A stretch of 64,000 bases of DNA from JAKACA01 sp963769255 (GCA_963769255.1 CAVYKV010000002.1:186001-250000), one strand, 5' to 3'. Shown: positions 1 through 8,532, numbered from the stretch's first letter. Numbers and translations are program-made. The notes: generated by a model not told the origin, from the letters alone.

Positions 1-2
1 CC

Positions 3-368
3 CCCATGCTGGGCGTGCTCGTGTGCGCCACGACCGGTCTCGTCATCTCCCCGGTGACGTGGTCGCACCACCTCGTCTGGGTGGTGCCGGCGATCCTCTG
101 GATGGCGCTCGCCCCGGACGGCCCGCGGCACGCCCTGCGCTGGGCGCTGCTCGTGGCCGCCTTCTTCTGGGCCGGCCCCATCTGGTGGGTCCCGAGGGCC
201 GACCGGGGCCTGCACGAGTCCGTCTGGGAGATCGTCGTGGGCGACTCGTTCCTCTGGGCCATGCTCAGCTACCTGCTCCTCACCGCCTGCCAGCTGGCGC
301 GCCGCCGCCTCCACAGCGGCGTCGTTCGCCCCCTCGGGCGGCGCGCCGATCTGGAGATGACCGGCTAG
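3..368 (+). CDS. GT87-type polyprenol-phosphate mannosyltransferase, C-terminal fragment
   Basis: Only the last ~122 residues are inside the window; the frame is open from base 3 and the Met at base 6 is probably internal. The fragment is a string of membrane helices, with a conserved-looking loop SPVTWSHHLVWVVPA near its start (about residues 15-29). This resembles the late loop of GT87/DUF2029 alpha-mannosyltransferases, integral membrane enzymes that use polyprenyl-phosphate mannose for cell-envelope glycans in actinobacteria. The tail after the last helix is short and basic. It is convergent with serA. Family assignment rests on this loop and the hydrophobic pattern only. Confidence 0.55.
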   Translation, partial: PMLGVLVCATTGLVISPVTWSHHLVWVVPAILWMALAPDGPRHALRWALLVAAFFWAGPIWWVPRADRGLHESVWEIVVGDSFLWAMLSYLLLTACQLARRRLHSGVVRPLGRRADLEMTG

Positions 369-392
369 CCGGCGGCTAGCCGCGGCTAGCCG
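361..392. repeat. Three GGCTAGCC palindromes in the convergent gap
   Basis: The palindromic octamer GGCTAGCC occurs at 363-370, 374-381 and 384-391, about one helical turn apart, and the first copy contains the TAG stop of the upstream gene. The site lies between the convergent ends of the GT87 gene and serA. There is no T-run, so it does not look like an intrinsic terminator. Function unknown. Confidence 0.6.
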
Positions 393-419
393 AGCTCTGC
401 CGGGACCGCCCAGTGTGCT

Positions 420-2006
420 TCAGCGGTCGCTGTGCCCGTCGCCGTGCACCCGGTGCACGTCGAGGATGCCCGGGGTCGAGCGCAGGGAGCGGATCACCTC
501 GAAGGGGACCGGGTGATCAGTGGCCAGCACCATGAGGGCCGTTCCCTTCTCGCCGGCCGTCTGACCCACGGCCATCGACGAGATGCTGACGCCGGCATCG
601 CCGCAGGCCACACCGACCGCCCCGATCATGCCGGGCCGGTCGTCGTTGCGGACGACGAGGAGGTTGTCGGCGAAGGGGAGCTCGACACCGTGGTCGTCGA
701 TCATGACGATGCGGGCGCTGGCGCTCGTGCCGGCCAGCGTGCCGGAGACGGCGTGGTGCCGGCTCCGCAGGGTGATGAGGTTGACGTACTCCGTCGTGGC
801 CGAGCATGACGTCTCCCGTACGGCGAGCCCGCGCTGAGCGGCGAGGCGGGGGGCATTCACGTACGACACCGGCTCCTCGCTCCCCTCCGAGAGCACGCCC
901 TTCAACGCGGCCAGCGTGAGGATACCGAGGTCCTCGCCGAAGAGGGAGCCCTCCACGAGCACCTCGAGCCCGTCCGGGAGTCCTTCGCAGAGGGCGGCGA
1001 TGACGAGCCCGAGGCGTTCGGTGAGACCGAGGTAGGGCCGGACGGCGTCGGAGGCAGAGCGGGCGGCGACGTTGACGGCGTATGGCACGAAGTCGCCGGC
1101 GAGTGCCAGCACGACCTGCTCGGCGATCTGCTCTCCCGCCTTGTCCTGTGCCTCCTCCGTGCTCGCCCCGAGGTGGGGGGTCACGACGACGCCGGGCAGG
1201 CCGAAGAGGGGCGAGCTCGTGCAGGGTTCCGTCTCGAAGACGTCGAGGGCGGCACCGGCGACGTGCCCGGACTCGATGGCGGCGGCGAGCGCCTCCTCGT
1301 CGAGGACGCCGCCGCGGGCGGCGTTCACGATCCGGATGCCCCGCTTGGCCCGGGAGAGGAGGTCCTTGTTGATGAGGCCGGCGGTTTCTTTGTTCTTGGG
1401 CAGGTGGATCGTGAGGAAGTCCGACTGCGACACGAGCTCCTCGAGGGGCAGCAGCTCGACGCCCATCGTCTTCGCCCGTTCCTCCGACGTGTAGGGGTCG
1501 TGGGCGACGACGTGCATGCCGAAGGCGTGGGCGCGCTGTGCGACGAGGGCCCCGATGCGGCCGAGGCCGAGGATGCCGAGCGTCTTGCGGTGGAGCTCGA
1601 CGCCCGCCCACTTCGAGCGCTCCCAGCGGCCGGCGACGAGGGCGGCGTGCGCCTGCGGGATGTTGCGTGCCTGGGCGAGGAGGAGGGCGAAGGCGTGCTC
1701 GGCGGCCGAGAGGGTGTTCGACTCGGGAGCGTTCACGACCATGACACCTCGGTCAGTGGCGGCTTCCACGTCCACGTTGTCGATCCCGACGCCGGCGCGA
1801 CCGACGACGACGAGGTCCCGGCCTGCCTCGAGGACCTCGGCCGTGACGTTCGTGGCCGACCGGATCACGAGGGCCTGGGCGCCCCGCACGGCCTCGAGGA
1901 GCTCATCGGGGCCGAGGCCTGTCCGTAGGTCGACGTCGTGCCCGGCCGACCTCATGGCCGCGAGGCCCCGGTCGGCCAGCGTCTCGGTGACGAGGATGCG
2001 TGCCAT
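420..2006 (-). CDS. serA: D-3-phosphoglycerate dehydrogenase
   Basis: First enzyme of phosphorylated serine synthesis; oxidises 3-phosphoglycerate to 3-phosphohydroxypyruvate with NAD+. The 528-residue length matches long, ACT-containing SerA of actinobacteria. Visible features are the nucleotide-binding motif GLGRIG (about 145), the catalytic Arg in NAARGG, the Glu in FETEP, the His in TPHLGAS, then the intervening ASB-type domain and a C-terminal ACT domain (NRDD-type segment RNDDRPGMIGAVG) that senses serine in relatives. The ATG at 2006 starts MARILVTETL and lies one base after the stop of the upstream aminotransferase, so the two are probably one operon. The next serine enzyme, serC, is nearby on the other strand. 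Confidence 0.95.
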   Translation of the reverse strand: MARILVTETLADRGLAAMRSAGHDVDLRTGLGPDELLEAVRGAQALVIRSATNVTAEVLEAGRDLVVVGRAGVGIDNVDVEAATDRGVMVVNAPESNTLSAAEHAFALLLAQARNIPQAHAALVAGRWERSKWAGVELHRKTLGILGLGRIGALVAQRAHAFGMHVVAHDPYTSEERAKTMGVELLPLEELVSQSDFLTIHLPKNKETAGLINKDLLSRAKRGIRIVNAARGGVLDEEALAAAIESGHVAGAALDVFETEPCTSSPLFGLPGVVVTPHLGASTEEAQDKAGEQIAEQVVLALAGDFVPYAVNVAARSASDAVRPYLGLTERLGLVIAALCEGLPDGLEVLVEGSLFGEDLGILTLAALKGVLSEGSEEPVSYVNAPRLAAQRGLAVRETSCSATTEYVNLITLRSRHHAVSGTLAGTSASARIVMIDDHGVELPFADNLLVVRNDDRPGMIGAVGVACGDAGVSISSMAVGQTAGEKGTALMVLATDHPVPFEVIRSLRSTPGILDVHRVHGDGHSDR

Positions 2007-2007
2007 C

Positions 2008-3243
2008 TCAGCCGACGGGGGCGCCCTCGGCGGCGAGGTCGGCGATGCGGGCGACGCCGCGCTCGAGGTCCTCGTCCGAGAGGGCATAGGCGAAGCGGCC
2101 GTATCCCGGGGCACCGAACGCCTCCCCGGGCACGAAGGCGACGAGGGCCTCCTCGAGGACGATCTCGGCCAGTTCCAGGGTGTTGGAGGCGAGGCGGCCG
2201 CGGAAGCTCCGCCCGAGGAGGCCCTCCAGGTTGGGGAAGACGTAGAACGCGCCCTCCGGGTCGAAGCAGCTGACGCCGGGGATCTCGTTGAGGAGGCGGT
2301 GGATCGTCTGACGGCGGCGGTCGAAGGCACGGCGCATCTCGGCGACGGCGGAGAGGTCGCCCGTGAGGGCGGCGAGGGCGGCGCGCTGCGCGACGTTGTT
2401 GACGTTCGAGGTGACGTGCGACTGCAGATCCGTGGCCGCCCCAACGACGTCGCGTGGCCCGATCATCCAGCCCACGCGCCAGCCTGTCATGGCATAGGTC
2501 TTGGCGACGCCGTTCAGGACGATGCAGCGGTCCGTCAGCTCCGGCAGCAGCACGGGCATGGAGTGCTGCTCGGCGTCGCCATACACGAGGTGCTCGTAGA
2601 TCTCGTCGGTGATCACCCACCAGCCCCGCTCGGCGGCGAGGCGGCCGATGTCCTCGATGGCCTGGCGGGGGTAGACCGCACCCGTCGGGTTGGAGGGCGA
2701 GACGAAGAGCAGCACCTTCGTGCGGTCCGTGGCGGCCGCCTCGAGCTGGTCGACGCTCGCCTTGAAGCCGGAGTCGATGCCCGTCGGGACGACGACGGGG
2801 GTGCCGCCGGCGAGCATGATGGCCTCCGGGTAGGTCGTCCAGTAGGGAGCGAGGAGGAGGACCTCGTCGCCCGGGTCGAGCAGTGTGGCGAAGGCGTTGG
2901 AGACCGCCTGCTTGCCCCCGTTCGTGACGAGCACCTCGTCGGCGCCCACCTGATAGCCGGAGTCGCGCAGCGTCTTGTGGGCGATGGCCTCCCGCAGCTC
3001 CGGCAGTCCTGCCGTCGGCGTGTAGCGGTGGTTCTTCGGATCCCGGCAGGCGGCAGCCGCCGCCTCCACGATGGGAGCGGGCGTGGGGAAGTCCGGCTCG
3101 CCCGCCCCGAAGCCGACGACGTCGACGCCGGCGGACTTGAGGGCCTTCGCCTTGCCGTCGATGGCGAGGGTCGCCGACGGCGTGACGGCGGCGATGCGGC
3201 GGGAGATGCGTGGCTGGCGGGTGGTCGCCTCCGTGGTGGCCAT
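2008..3243 (-). CDS. PLP-dependent aspartate aminotransferase family protein
   Basis: Fold-type I aminotransferase of 411 residues, probably aspartate or aromatic/tyrosine aminotransferase. The sequence has the GAGEPDFPTP substrate-binding start typical of subfamily I-gamma AspC, SPSNPTGA in the middle, and the PLP lysine and phosphate ligands in AKTYAMTGWRVG. The ATG at 3243 (MATTEATTRQ) is preferred; an upstream in-frame start would add a non-conserved low-complexity stretch. It ends one base before serA, which suggests co-transcription and a role in supplying or consuming amino groups with glutamate. Exact substrate cannot be read from sequence. Confidence 0.88.
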   Translation of the reverse strand: MATTEATTRQPRISRRIAAVTPSATLAIDGKAKALKSAGVDVVGFGAGEPDFPTPAPIVEAAAAACRDPKNHRYTPTAGLPELREAIAHKTLRDSGYQVGADEVLVTNGGKQAVSNAFATLLDPGDEVLLLAPYWTTYPEAIMLAGGTPVVVPTGIDSGFKASVDQLEAAATDRTKVLLFVSPSNPTGAVYPRQAIEDIGRLAAERGWWVITDEIYEHLVYGDAEQHSMPVLLPELTDRCIVLNGVAKTYAMTGWRVGWMIGPRDVVGAATDLQSHVTSNVNNVAQRAALAALTGDLSAVAEMRRAFDRRRQTIHRLLNEIPGVSCFDPEGAFYVFPNLEGLLGRSFRGRLASNTLELAEIVLEEALVAFVPGEAFGAPGYGRFAYALSDEDLERGVARIADLAAEGAPVG

Positions 3244-3310
3244 GTCCCATGCTGGCACATGGCCCGGGGGCCCCGATCCCACCCTGGTGGGGCGGGCGAG
3301 GTGGGCTGTT

Positions 3311-3360
3311 CGGCCCGGCCCGGCTCGGCTCGGCTCGGCTCGGCTCGGCCCGGCTCGGCC
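3311..3360. repeat. Ten tandem CGGCY pentamers
   Basis: Exactly ten units of CGGCT or CGGCC run without interruption upstream of the aminotransferase/serA operon. The order of the fifth base is C C T T T T T C T C. This lies in the 371-base divergent gap 3244-3614 between the aminotransferase and serC. Pentamer tracts can slip during replication and alter promoter spacing; whether this one does is unknown. Confidence 0.85.
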
Positions 3361-3539
3361 TGAGCGGCGTACGGTTTGGAACGCTGGCGTTACGAACCCA
3401 CCGCCGCTCAGCTCCGGCCCGGCCTGAGCGGCGTACGGTTTGGAACGCTGGCGTTACGAACCCACCCCCGCTCACCGTGCCGGACCCGTCGAGACGTGGC
3501 GGGTTGAGAACGTATTCGTTCCGAACCCGACGTCGCTCA
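3361..3539. repeat. Three related palindromic hairpin elements
   Basis: Element 1 (3361-3410) and element 2 (3425-3474) are 50-base near-identical copies with a 64-base period; element 3 (3491-3539) is a diverged relative. Copies 1 and 2 are bounded by TGAGCGG and CGCTCA, and each has an inner inverted repeat centred on AACGCTGGCGTT with outer arms GGTTTGG and CGAACCC. In copy 3 the arms become GGGTT/AACCC and GAACG/CGTTC, so pairing is kept while the bases change. They fill most of the gap between the divergent serA operon and serC. No gene is seen in 3244-3614, and I could not define a clear promoter for either side. Confidence 0.8.
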
Positions 3540-3614
3540 CGGCCCAACCCAAACCCACCCCGCCCTGAGCAGGTCGAGTTCCAGCAGCCGGCCGGCGGAT
3601 GCCACACTCGGCGC

Positions 3615-4742
3615 ATGCGAGACATCACCATCCCGGTCGAGTCGCGGCCCCGCGACGGCCGCTTCGGCTCGGGGCCCTCCAAGGTGCGCCCGGAGGCGGT
3701 CGCCCGCCTCGCCACCGACGCCCCCGGCTTCCTCGGCACGAGCCACCGCCAGACGACGGTGAAGTCCCTCGTCGGCCACCTCCGTGAGGGCCTCGCCGCC
3801 CTGCTGTCACTGCCCGACGGCTACGAGGTGCTCCTCGGCAACGGCGGCACGACGGCGTTCTGGGACGCCGCCGCCTTCTGCCTCGTCGAACGCCAGAGCC
3901 AGCACCTCGTCTTCGGGGAGTTCTCGGCCAAGTTCGCCGCCGTCACGACGGCCGCCCCCTTCCTCGCCGAGCCGGTCGTCATCGAGAGCAGCCCTGGAAC
4001 ACACCCGGAGGCGGCGGCGGCGCCATCGGTGGACGCCTACTGCCTCACCCACAACGAAACCTCCACCGGCGTCCAGATGCCCATCCACCGCCCGCTCACG
4101 CCGGGCGGCGACCCCGCCTCTGGCCTCGTGCTCGTCGACGCCACCTCGGGAGCCGGCGGGCTGCGCGTCGACCCCTCCGGATTCGACTGCTACTACTTCG
4201 CCCCCCAGAAGTGCTTCGGCTCCGACGGTGGCCTCTTCCTCGCCGCCGTCTCCCCCGCCGCCGTGGAGCGGATCGGCCGGCTCTGCGCCGAGCGCTGGGT
4301 GCCGAGCTTCCTCGACCTGCAGATCGCCCTCGACAACTCCCGCCTCGACCAGACCTACAACACGCCGGCGCTCGCCACCTTGCACCTCCTGTCCAGCCAG
4401 CTGGACTGGTTCAACGAGAACGGCGGGCTCGAGTTCGCCGCCTCCCGCTGCGACGCTTCGGCGGAGATCCTCTATGGCTGGGCGGAGCGCTCGGCCTACG
4501 CCTCCCCCTTTGTCGCCGGGGCGGACGAGCGCTCCCACGTCGTAGGCACCATCGACCTGAGCGACGGGGTGGACGCCCTCGCCGTCGCCGGCGTCCTACG
4601 GGCCAACGGCATCGTGGACACCGAGCCGTACCGCAAGCTCGGCCGCAACCAGCTGCGCATCGCCCTCTTCCCCGCCATCGACCCGGAGGACGTAGCGGCG
4701 CTCACCGCCTGCGTCGACTACGTCGTGGCCGCGCTCGCCTGA
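3615..4742 (+). CDS. serC: Phosphoserine aminotransferase
   Basis: Second step of serine synthesis: glutamate-dependent amination of 3-phosphohydroxypyruvate, PLP-dependent. The 375-residue protein begins with MRDITIPVESRP and has the actinobacterial SerC signature FGSGPSKVR near residue 18, GNGGTTAFWD for cofactor binding and the Schiff-base lysine in FAPQKCFGSDGG. Length and motifs fit the mycobacterial SerC type rather than the enterobacterial one. The open frame extends far upstream, but that part runs through the repeat region and is not coding. Divergent from the serA operon, so the intergenic repeats may influence both transcripts. Confidence 0.93.
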   Translation: MRDITIPVESRPRDGRFGSGPSKVRPEAVARLATDAPGFLGTSHRQTTVKSLVGHLREGLAALLSLPDGYEVLLGNGGTTAFWDAAAFCLVERQSQHLVFGEFSAKFAAVTTAAPFLAEPVVIESSPGTHPEAAAAPSVDAYCLTHNETSTGVQMPIHRPLTPGGDPASGLVLVDATSGAGGLRVDPSGFDCYYFAPQKCFGSDGGLFLAAVSPAAVERIGRLCAERWVPSFLDLQIALDNSRLDQTYNTPALATLHLLSSQLDWFNENGGLEFAASRCDASAEILYGWAERSAYASPFVAGADERSHVVGTIDLSDGVDALAVAGVLRANGIVDTEPYRKLGRNQLRIALFPAIDPEDVAALTACVDYVVAALA

Positions 4743-4764
4743 CGGTGCGAGGCGGCTGACCCCC

Positions 4765-6330
4765 TCACTCCCACTCGATGGAGGCGGGCGGCTTGCTCGT
4801 GACGTCGAGCACCACCCGATTGATCTCGGCCACCTCGTTCGTGATGCGGGTCGACATGCGGGCGAGGACGTCGTCAGGCAGGCGGGACCAGTCCGCCGTC
4901 ATGGCGTCCTCGCTCGTCACGGGCCGTAGCACGACGGGGTGGCCGTAGGTGCGGCTGTCGCCCTGCACGCCGACGGAGCGCAGGTCGGCGAGGAGGATGA
5001 CGGGGAACTGCCAGATGGTGCGCTCGAGACCCGCCGCCGCCATCTCCTCCCGGACGATGGCGTCCGCTCTCCGCAGGACGTCGAGGCGATCTGCCGTCAC
5101 CTCGCCGAGGATGCGGATGGCGAGGCCGGGGCCGGGGAAGGGCTGCCGCCACACGATCGCCTCCGGCAGACCGAGCTCGAGGCCGAGCTGGCGCACCTCG
5201 TCCTTGAAGAGGGCCCGCAGGGGCTCGATGAGCGAGAAGCGGAGATCCTCCGGCAGCCCGCCCACGTTGTGGTGGCTCTTGATGACGGCGGTACCTGACC
5301 CGCCTCCGGACTCGACGACGTCGGCGTAGAGCGTCCCCTGCACGAGGAACTCGACGGCGCCGTGCCCCTCCTCGGCCATGACCTCGTCGGCCGCCTCCTC
5401 GAAGGCGGCGATGAACTCCCGGCCCACGATCTTGCGCTTCTGCTCCGGGTCGGTGACGCCGGCGAGGGCGGCGAGGAAGCGCTCGCGGGCATCCACGGTC
5501 CTCAGCCGGATGCCGGTAGCTGCCACATAGTCCTTCTCCACCTGCTCGCGCTCACCTTCGCGCAGCAGCCCGTGGTCGACGAAGACGCAGGTGAGCTGGT
5601 CGCCGATCGCCTCGTGGACGAGGGCGGCTGCCACGGCGGAGTCGACGCCGCCGGAGAGCCCGCACACGGCGTGATGGCCTCCCACCTGTTGCCGTACGGT
5701 CGCCACCGTCTCCCGGATGATGCTCGACGGCGTCCAGCTCGGCTCGATACCGGCCCCGTCGTAGAGGAACCGCTCCAGCACGTCCTGCCCGTACACGGTG
5801 TGCACGACCTCGGGGTGCCACTGCAGCCCGAAGAGCCGCCGCTCGGGGCACTCGAAGGCGGTCACGTGGGCCGAGGGGGAGGACGCCGTTACTTCGAAGC
5901 CGGGGGGTGCCGCCGAGACGACGTCCCGGTGTGACATCCAGACGAGCTGGGCGGACGGCTGGCCCGCGAAGAGCGCCGCCGAGGGCGAGACGACCACCTC
6001 GGTACGCCCGAACTCCGCCGTCTCCGTGCGCTGTACGGTGCCGCCGAGGGCGGCCGCCATGGCATGGAACCCGTAACAGAGACCGAGGACGGGGATGCCC
6101 GCCTCGAGGAGGGCGGGGTCGACGCTCGGGGCGCCGTCCTCGTAGATGCTGGCCGGACCGCCGGAGAGGATGATGGCCCGCGGGCGCTTGGCGAGCACCT
6201 CGCTGGCGGGCATCGAGTGAGGCACGATCTCGCTGTAGACGTGTGCCTCTCGGACGCGCCGGGCGATCAGCTGGGCGTACTGGGCACCGAAGTCGACGAC
6301 GAGTACCGGATCGGGGTGCTCGCTGCTCAC
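4765..6330 (-). CDS. guaA: GMP synthase (glutamine-hydrolysing)
   Basis: Converts XMP to GMP using ATP and ammonia from glutamine. Residues 1-200 are a class I glutamine amidotransferase with the nucleophile in LGLCYGFH and the His-Glu pair in QWHPEVVHT. The ATP-pyrophosphatase domain follows with the PP-loop GLSGGVDSAV, and the C-terminal dimerisation domain ends in IEWE as in other GuaA proteins. The 521-residue length is normal. It is convergent with serC with only 22 bases between stops, and ends the strand group that starts at the TetR gene. Confidence 0.96.
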   Translation of the reverse strand: MSSEHPDPVLVVDFGAQYAQLIARRVREAHVYSEIVPHSMPASEVLAKRPRAIILSGGPASIYEDGAPSVDPALLEAGIPVLGLCYGFHAMAAALGGTVQRTETAEFGRTEVVVSPSAALFAGQPSAQLVWMSHRDVVSAAPPGFEVTASSPSAHVTAFECPERRLFGLQWHPEVVHTVYGQDVLERFLYDGAGIEPSWTPSSIIRETVATVRQQVGGHHAVCGLSGGVDSAVAAALVHEAIGDQLTCVFVDHGLLREGEREQVEKDYVAATGIRLRTVDARERFLAALAGVTDPEQKRKIVGREFIAAFEEAADEVMAEEGHGAVEFLVQGTLYADVVESGGGSGTAVIKSHHNVGGLPEDLRFSLIEPLRALFKDEVRQLGLELGLPEAIVWRQPFPGPGLAIRILGEVTADRLDVLRRADAIVREEMAAAGLERTIWQFPVILLADLRSVGVQGDSRTYGHPVVLRPVTSEDAMTADWSRLPDDVLARMSTRITNEVAEINRVVLDVTSKPPASIEWE

Positions 6331-6339
6331 CCGCCGAGG

Positions 6340-7422
6340 CTACAACGGCTGGTCGTCACTTCCGGTGTTCGTGCCCGGCCCGCCGCGCATCCGGCGGGCG
6401 CCCGGAACGGCCTGCTGGCGCTGCTGGTTCGCCTGGCGGAAGCGCTGCTGGATCTCGCGCTGGGCCTGCCGCAGCTGCCACTGCTGCTCGCGATAGGCCC
6501 GCTTCCACTCGTCCTGCTGGTCGCGGAACTCGCGCTTCCACTGCTCGCTCTGCTCGAGGAGGGCGGCAAAGGCGGCCTGCCCCTCGGCCCCGGCGCCTCG
6601 TTGGTGGCCGCCCCCCTCCCGTTGCATCTCCTGCCAGGCGGCCCGCGCCTGGCGGATGGCCGTGACGACCTGCCGGCCGGCGAGCTGGGCCGAGTCGGCG
6701 GCCGCCTTCAACTGCTGCCGGCTGGGGCGCCCCTCGCCCGGCCCGAACATCCAGAGCCCGGACTCGACCACACGGGCTGCCCGCCGGAAGTCCTCTGTCA
6801 CGATGCGGAGCGCCTCGTCAGGGGCGACCTCCTCGAGGGCACAACGGCGGGCGTCCTCGTAGAGCATCCGGAACAGCCCCATGAGGGCGACAGCGGCGAT
6901 GCGCGGCTCGGGGTCGTCGGGGCTCACCCCCGCCCGTTCCGCCAACGCCTCGGCGGCGGTGCGCTCCAGGCGGTCGGCCATCTCCAGCTGGGCGGTCTGC
7001 AGCGAGGGCGTGGCATCGATGAGCTCGGAGAAGCGGCGGAACGAGGCCATCCCGTCAGTGACCCAGTTGTCGTGCATCTCGTGTATCTGAGCTTCGAGCA
7101 GCTCGACAAAGGCGGCCACGGGCGGGCGGTCCGAGGCGCCGGGCCCGAGGGCCCGCCAGAGCGCGGCGGCGGCCTCCGGCTCGCGGTCGAGCATGAGGGA
7201 CTCTTTCGTCGGGAAGTAGTTGTAGACCGTCTTCTCCGACACCCCGCAGGCTTCGGCGATCTCGCTCACCTTCACGTCGTCGAACCCGCGCTCGAGGAAC
7301 ATGGCCGTGGCCGTGTCGCTGATGAGGGAGCGCGTGAGCCGCTTCTTGCGCTCTCGCAGCCCGAGGGGCCACGCAGCGGCCTCCTCCGGCTCCGGCGACC
7401 CGGTTGGCTCGTCAGTGCTCAT
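6340..7422 (-). CDS. TetR-family regulator with Q/R-rich coiled-coil tail
   Basis: The N-terminal ~75 residues form a standard TetR helix-turn-helix (KKRLTRSLISDTATAMFLERGFDD..., recognition region VSEKTVYNYFPTKESL). The 360-residue length is well above the 190-230 typical of the family. The extra ~110 C-terminal residues are rich in Gln, Arg and Trp, with heptad-like spacing suggesting coiled coil, and end in a Gly/Arg-rich tail. The start at 7422 (MSTDEPTGSP) is chosen over a TTG at 7449 that would fall in the operator. It is divergent from an ABC exporter, so it likely represses that operon and itself. Ligand and role of the tail are unknown. Confidence 0.85.
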   Translation of the reverse strand: MSTDEPTGSPEPEEAAAWPLGLRERKKRLTRSLISDTATAMFLERGFDDVKVSEIAEACGVSEKTVYNYFPTKESLMLDREPEAAAALWRALGPGASDRPPVAAFVELLEAQIHEMHDNWVTDGMASFRRFSELIDATPSLQTAQLEMADRLERTAAEALAERAGVSPDDPEPRIAAVALMGLFRMLYEDARRCALEEVAPDEALRIVTEDFRRAARVVESGLWMFGPGEGRPSRQQLKAAADSAQLAGRQVVTAIRQARAAWQEMQREGGGHQRGAGAEGQAAFAALLEQSEQWKREFRDQQDEWKRAYREQQWQLRQAQREIQQRFRQANQQRQQAVPGARRMRGGPGTNTGSDDQPL

Positions 7423-7448
7423 CTCGTCCTCATCGTACAGCGCCAGCA

Positions 7449-7504
7449 AACTTCTAGTTGCACTATTTCAGTCCATCAGCTATAACTTTACTGTGACTGA
7501 AGTT
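7449..7504. promoter_or_regulatory. Probable TetR operator region
   Basis: Nested inverted repeats flank the ABC promoter: AACTTC at 7449-7454 with GAAGTT at 7499-7504, and TTCAGTC at 7467-7473 with GACTGAA at 7495-7501. The region is markedly AT-richer than its surroundings. A repressor bound here would cover both the -10 and the expected start of the ABC transcript. Confidence 0.55.
7458..7486 (+). promoter_or_regulatory. Sigma-70-type promoter of the ABC exporter operon
   Basis: TTGCAC (7458-7463) and TATAAC (7481-7486) are separated by 17 bases, close to the vegetative consensus. Transcription would begin around 7493, giving a leader of about 60 bases before the ATG at 7552. Confidence 0.65.
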
Positions 7505-7551
7505 CTATCCGCTGTTGGCGGACAGCTGCCGCCGGTCGAAAGGGCGCCATC

Positions 7552-8532
7552 ATGAAGGCAACCGAGCTCGCAGTCGCCACCGAAGGCCTCACCAAGCGCT
7601 TCGGTGACCTCGTCGCCGTCGATCACGTCGACCTGGAGGTCACCGCCGGCACCGTCTTCTCCCTGCTCGGCCCGAACGGCGCCGGCAAGACCACGATCGT
7701 CCGGATGCTCGCCACGCTGTGCGAGCCGACGGGTGGCACCGCCACGGTGTGCGGCTACGACGTCGTTCGGGAGGCGGACGCCGTGCGCAGCGTCATCTCT
7801 CTCACGGGCCAGTTCGCCGCCCTCGAGGCGAACCTGACGGCCCGCGAGAACCTCCTCTTGATGGCGCGCCTGCGCGGCTACGGCCGGGCCGCCGCCAAGC
7901 GGGTCGTCGACGAGCTGATCGAGCGCCTGGACATCGGCGAGTTCAGCGGCACCCTCATCAAGAAGGTCTCCGGCGGGCAGCGACGGCGCGTCGACCTCGC
8001 CGCCAGCCTCGTCACCCGGCCGCAGCTGCTCGTGCTGGACGAGCCGACGACCGGGCTCGACCCCCGCAGCCGCCAGGCGGTGTGGACGGCCGTACGGGCG
8101 CTCGTGGCCGAGGGCGTCACGTTGCTGCTGACGACGCAGTACCTCGAGGAGGCCGACGAGCTCTCCGACGGCATCATGCTCATCGACCACGGCCGCGCCG
8201 TCGCCGTCGGGACGCCGGCACAGTTGAAATCGCGGATCGGCGGCCAACGCGTGGACGTCGTCGCCGTCGACGCCGCCGGCTTCGTCCGGCTCTCGCAGGC
8301 GCTCGAACCCCACTTCGACTTCTCGGCCTCCGCCGACCGTCGCATGATCTCCGTACCGGCGCCCCGGGAGGCGGCGGACCTGCACGCCGTCACGGAGATC
8401 GTCGCCCGCTCGGGCGTCCCCGTCGACGAGGTGGCACTGCGCCGCCCGACCCTCGACGACACCTTCCTCGCTCTCACCGGTGGCATGCAGCCCGCAGCCG
8501 CCGACGACTTCCCCATGGAGGTACCGGCATGA
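7552..8532 (+). CDS. ABC transporter ATPase, DrrA-like
   Basis: ATP-binding subunit of a two-gene exporter. Of 326 residues, the first ~225 are the nucleotide-binding domain: Walker A GPNGAGKTT near 42, signature VSGGQRRR and Walker B LLVLDEPTTGLD. The ~100-residue C-terminal extension is typical of daunorubicin-resistance (DrrA) family ATPases. It overlaps the permease gene by ATGA, so the two are translationally coupled. The divergent TetR regulator suggests induction by a toxic or hydrophobic compound; the substrate is unknown. Confidence 0.92.
   Translation: MKATELAVATEGLTKRFGDLVAVDHVDLEVTAGTVFSLLGPNGAGKTTIVRMLATLCEPTGGTATVCGYDVVREADAVRSVISLTGQFAALEANLTARENLLLMARLRGYGRAAAKRVVDELIERLDIGEFSGTLIKKVSGGQRRRVDLAASLVTRPQLLVLDEPTTGLDPRSRQAVWTAVRALVAEGVTLLLTTQYLEEADELSDGIMLIDHGRAVAVGTPAQLKSRIGGQRVDVVAVDAAGFVRLSQALEPHFDFSASADRRMISVPAPREAADLHAVTEIVARSGVPVDEVALRRPTLDDTFLALTGGMQPAAADDFPMEVPA

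Noticed and set aside
1516..3363. Long plus-strand open frame of 615 codons opposite serA and the aminotransferase
   Set aside because: It is the antisense shadow of two well-supported genes in high-GC DNA; its composition is Arg/Gly/Asp-rich with no recognisable domain.
3311..3539. CRISPR array
   Set aside because: The units are pentamers and adjoining 50-base hairpins without unique spacers of constant length, and no cas genes are present.
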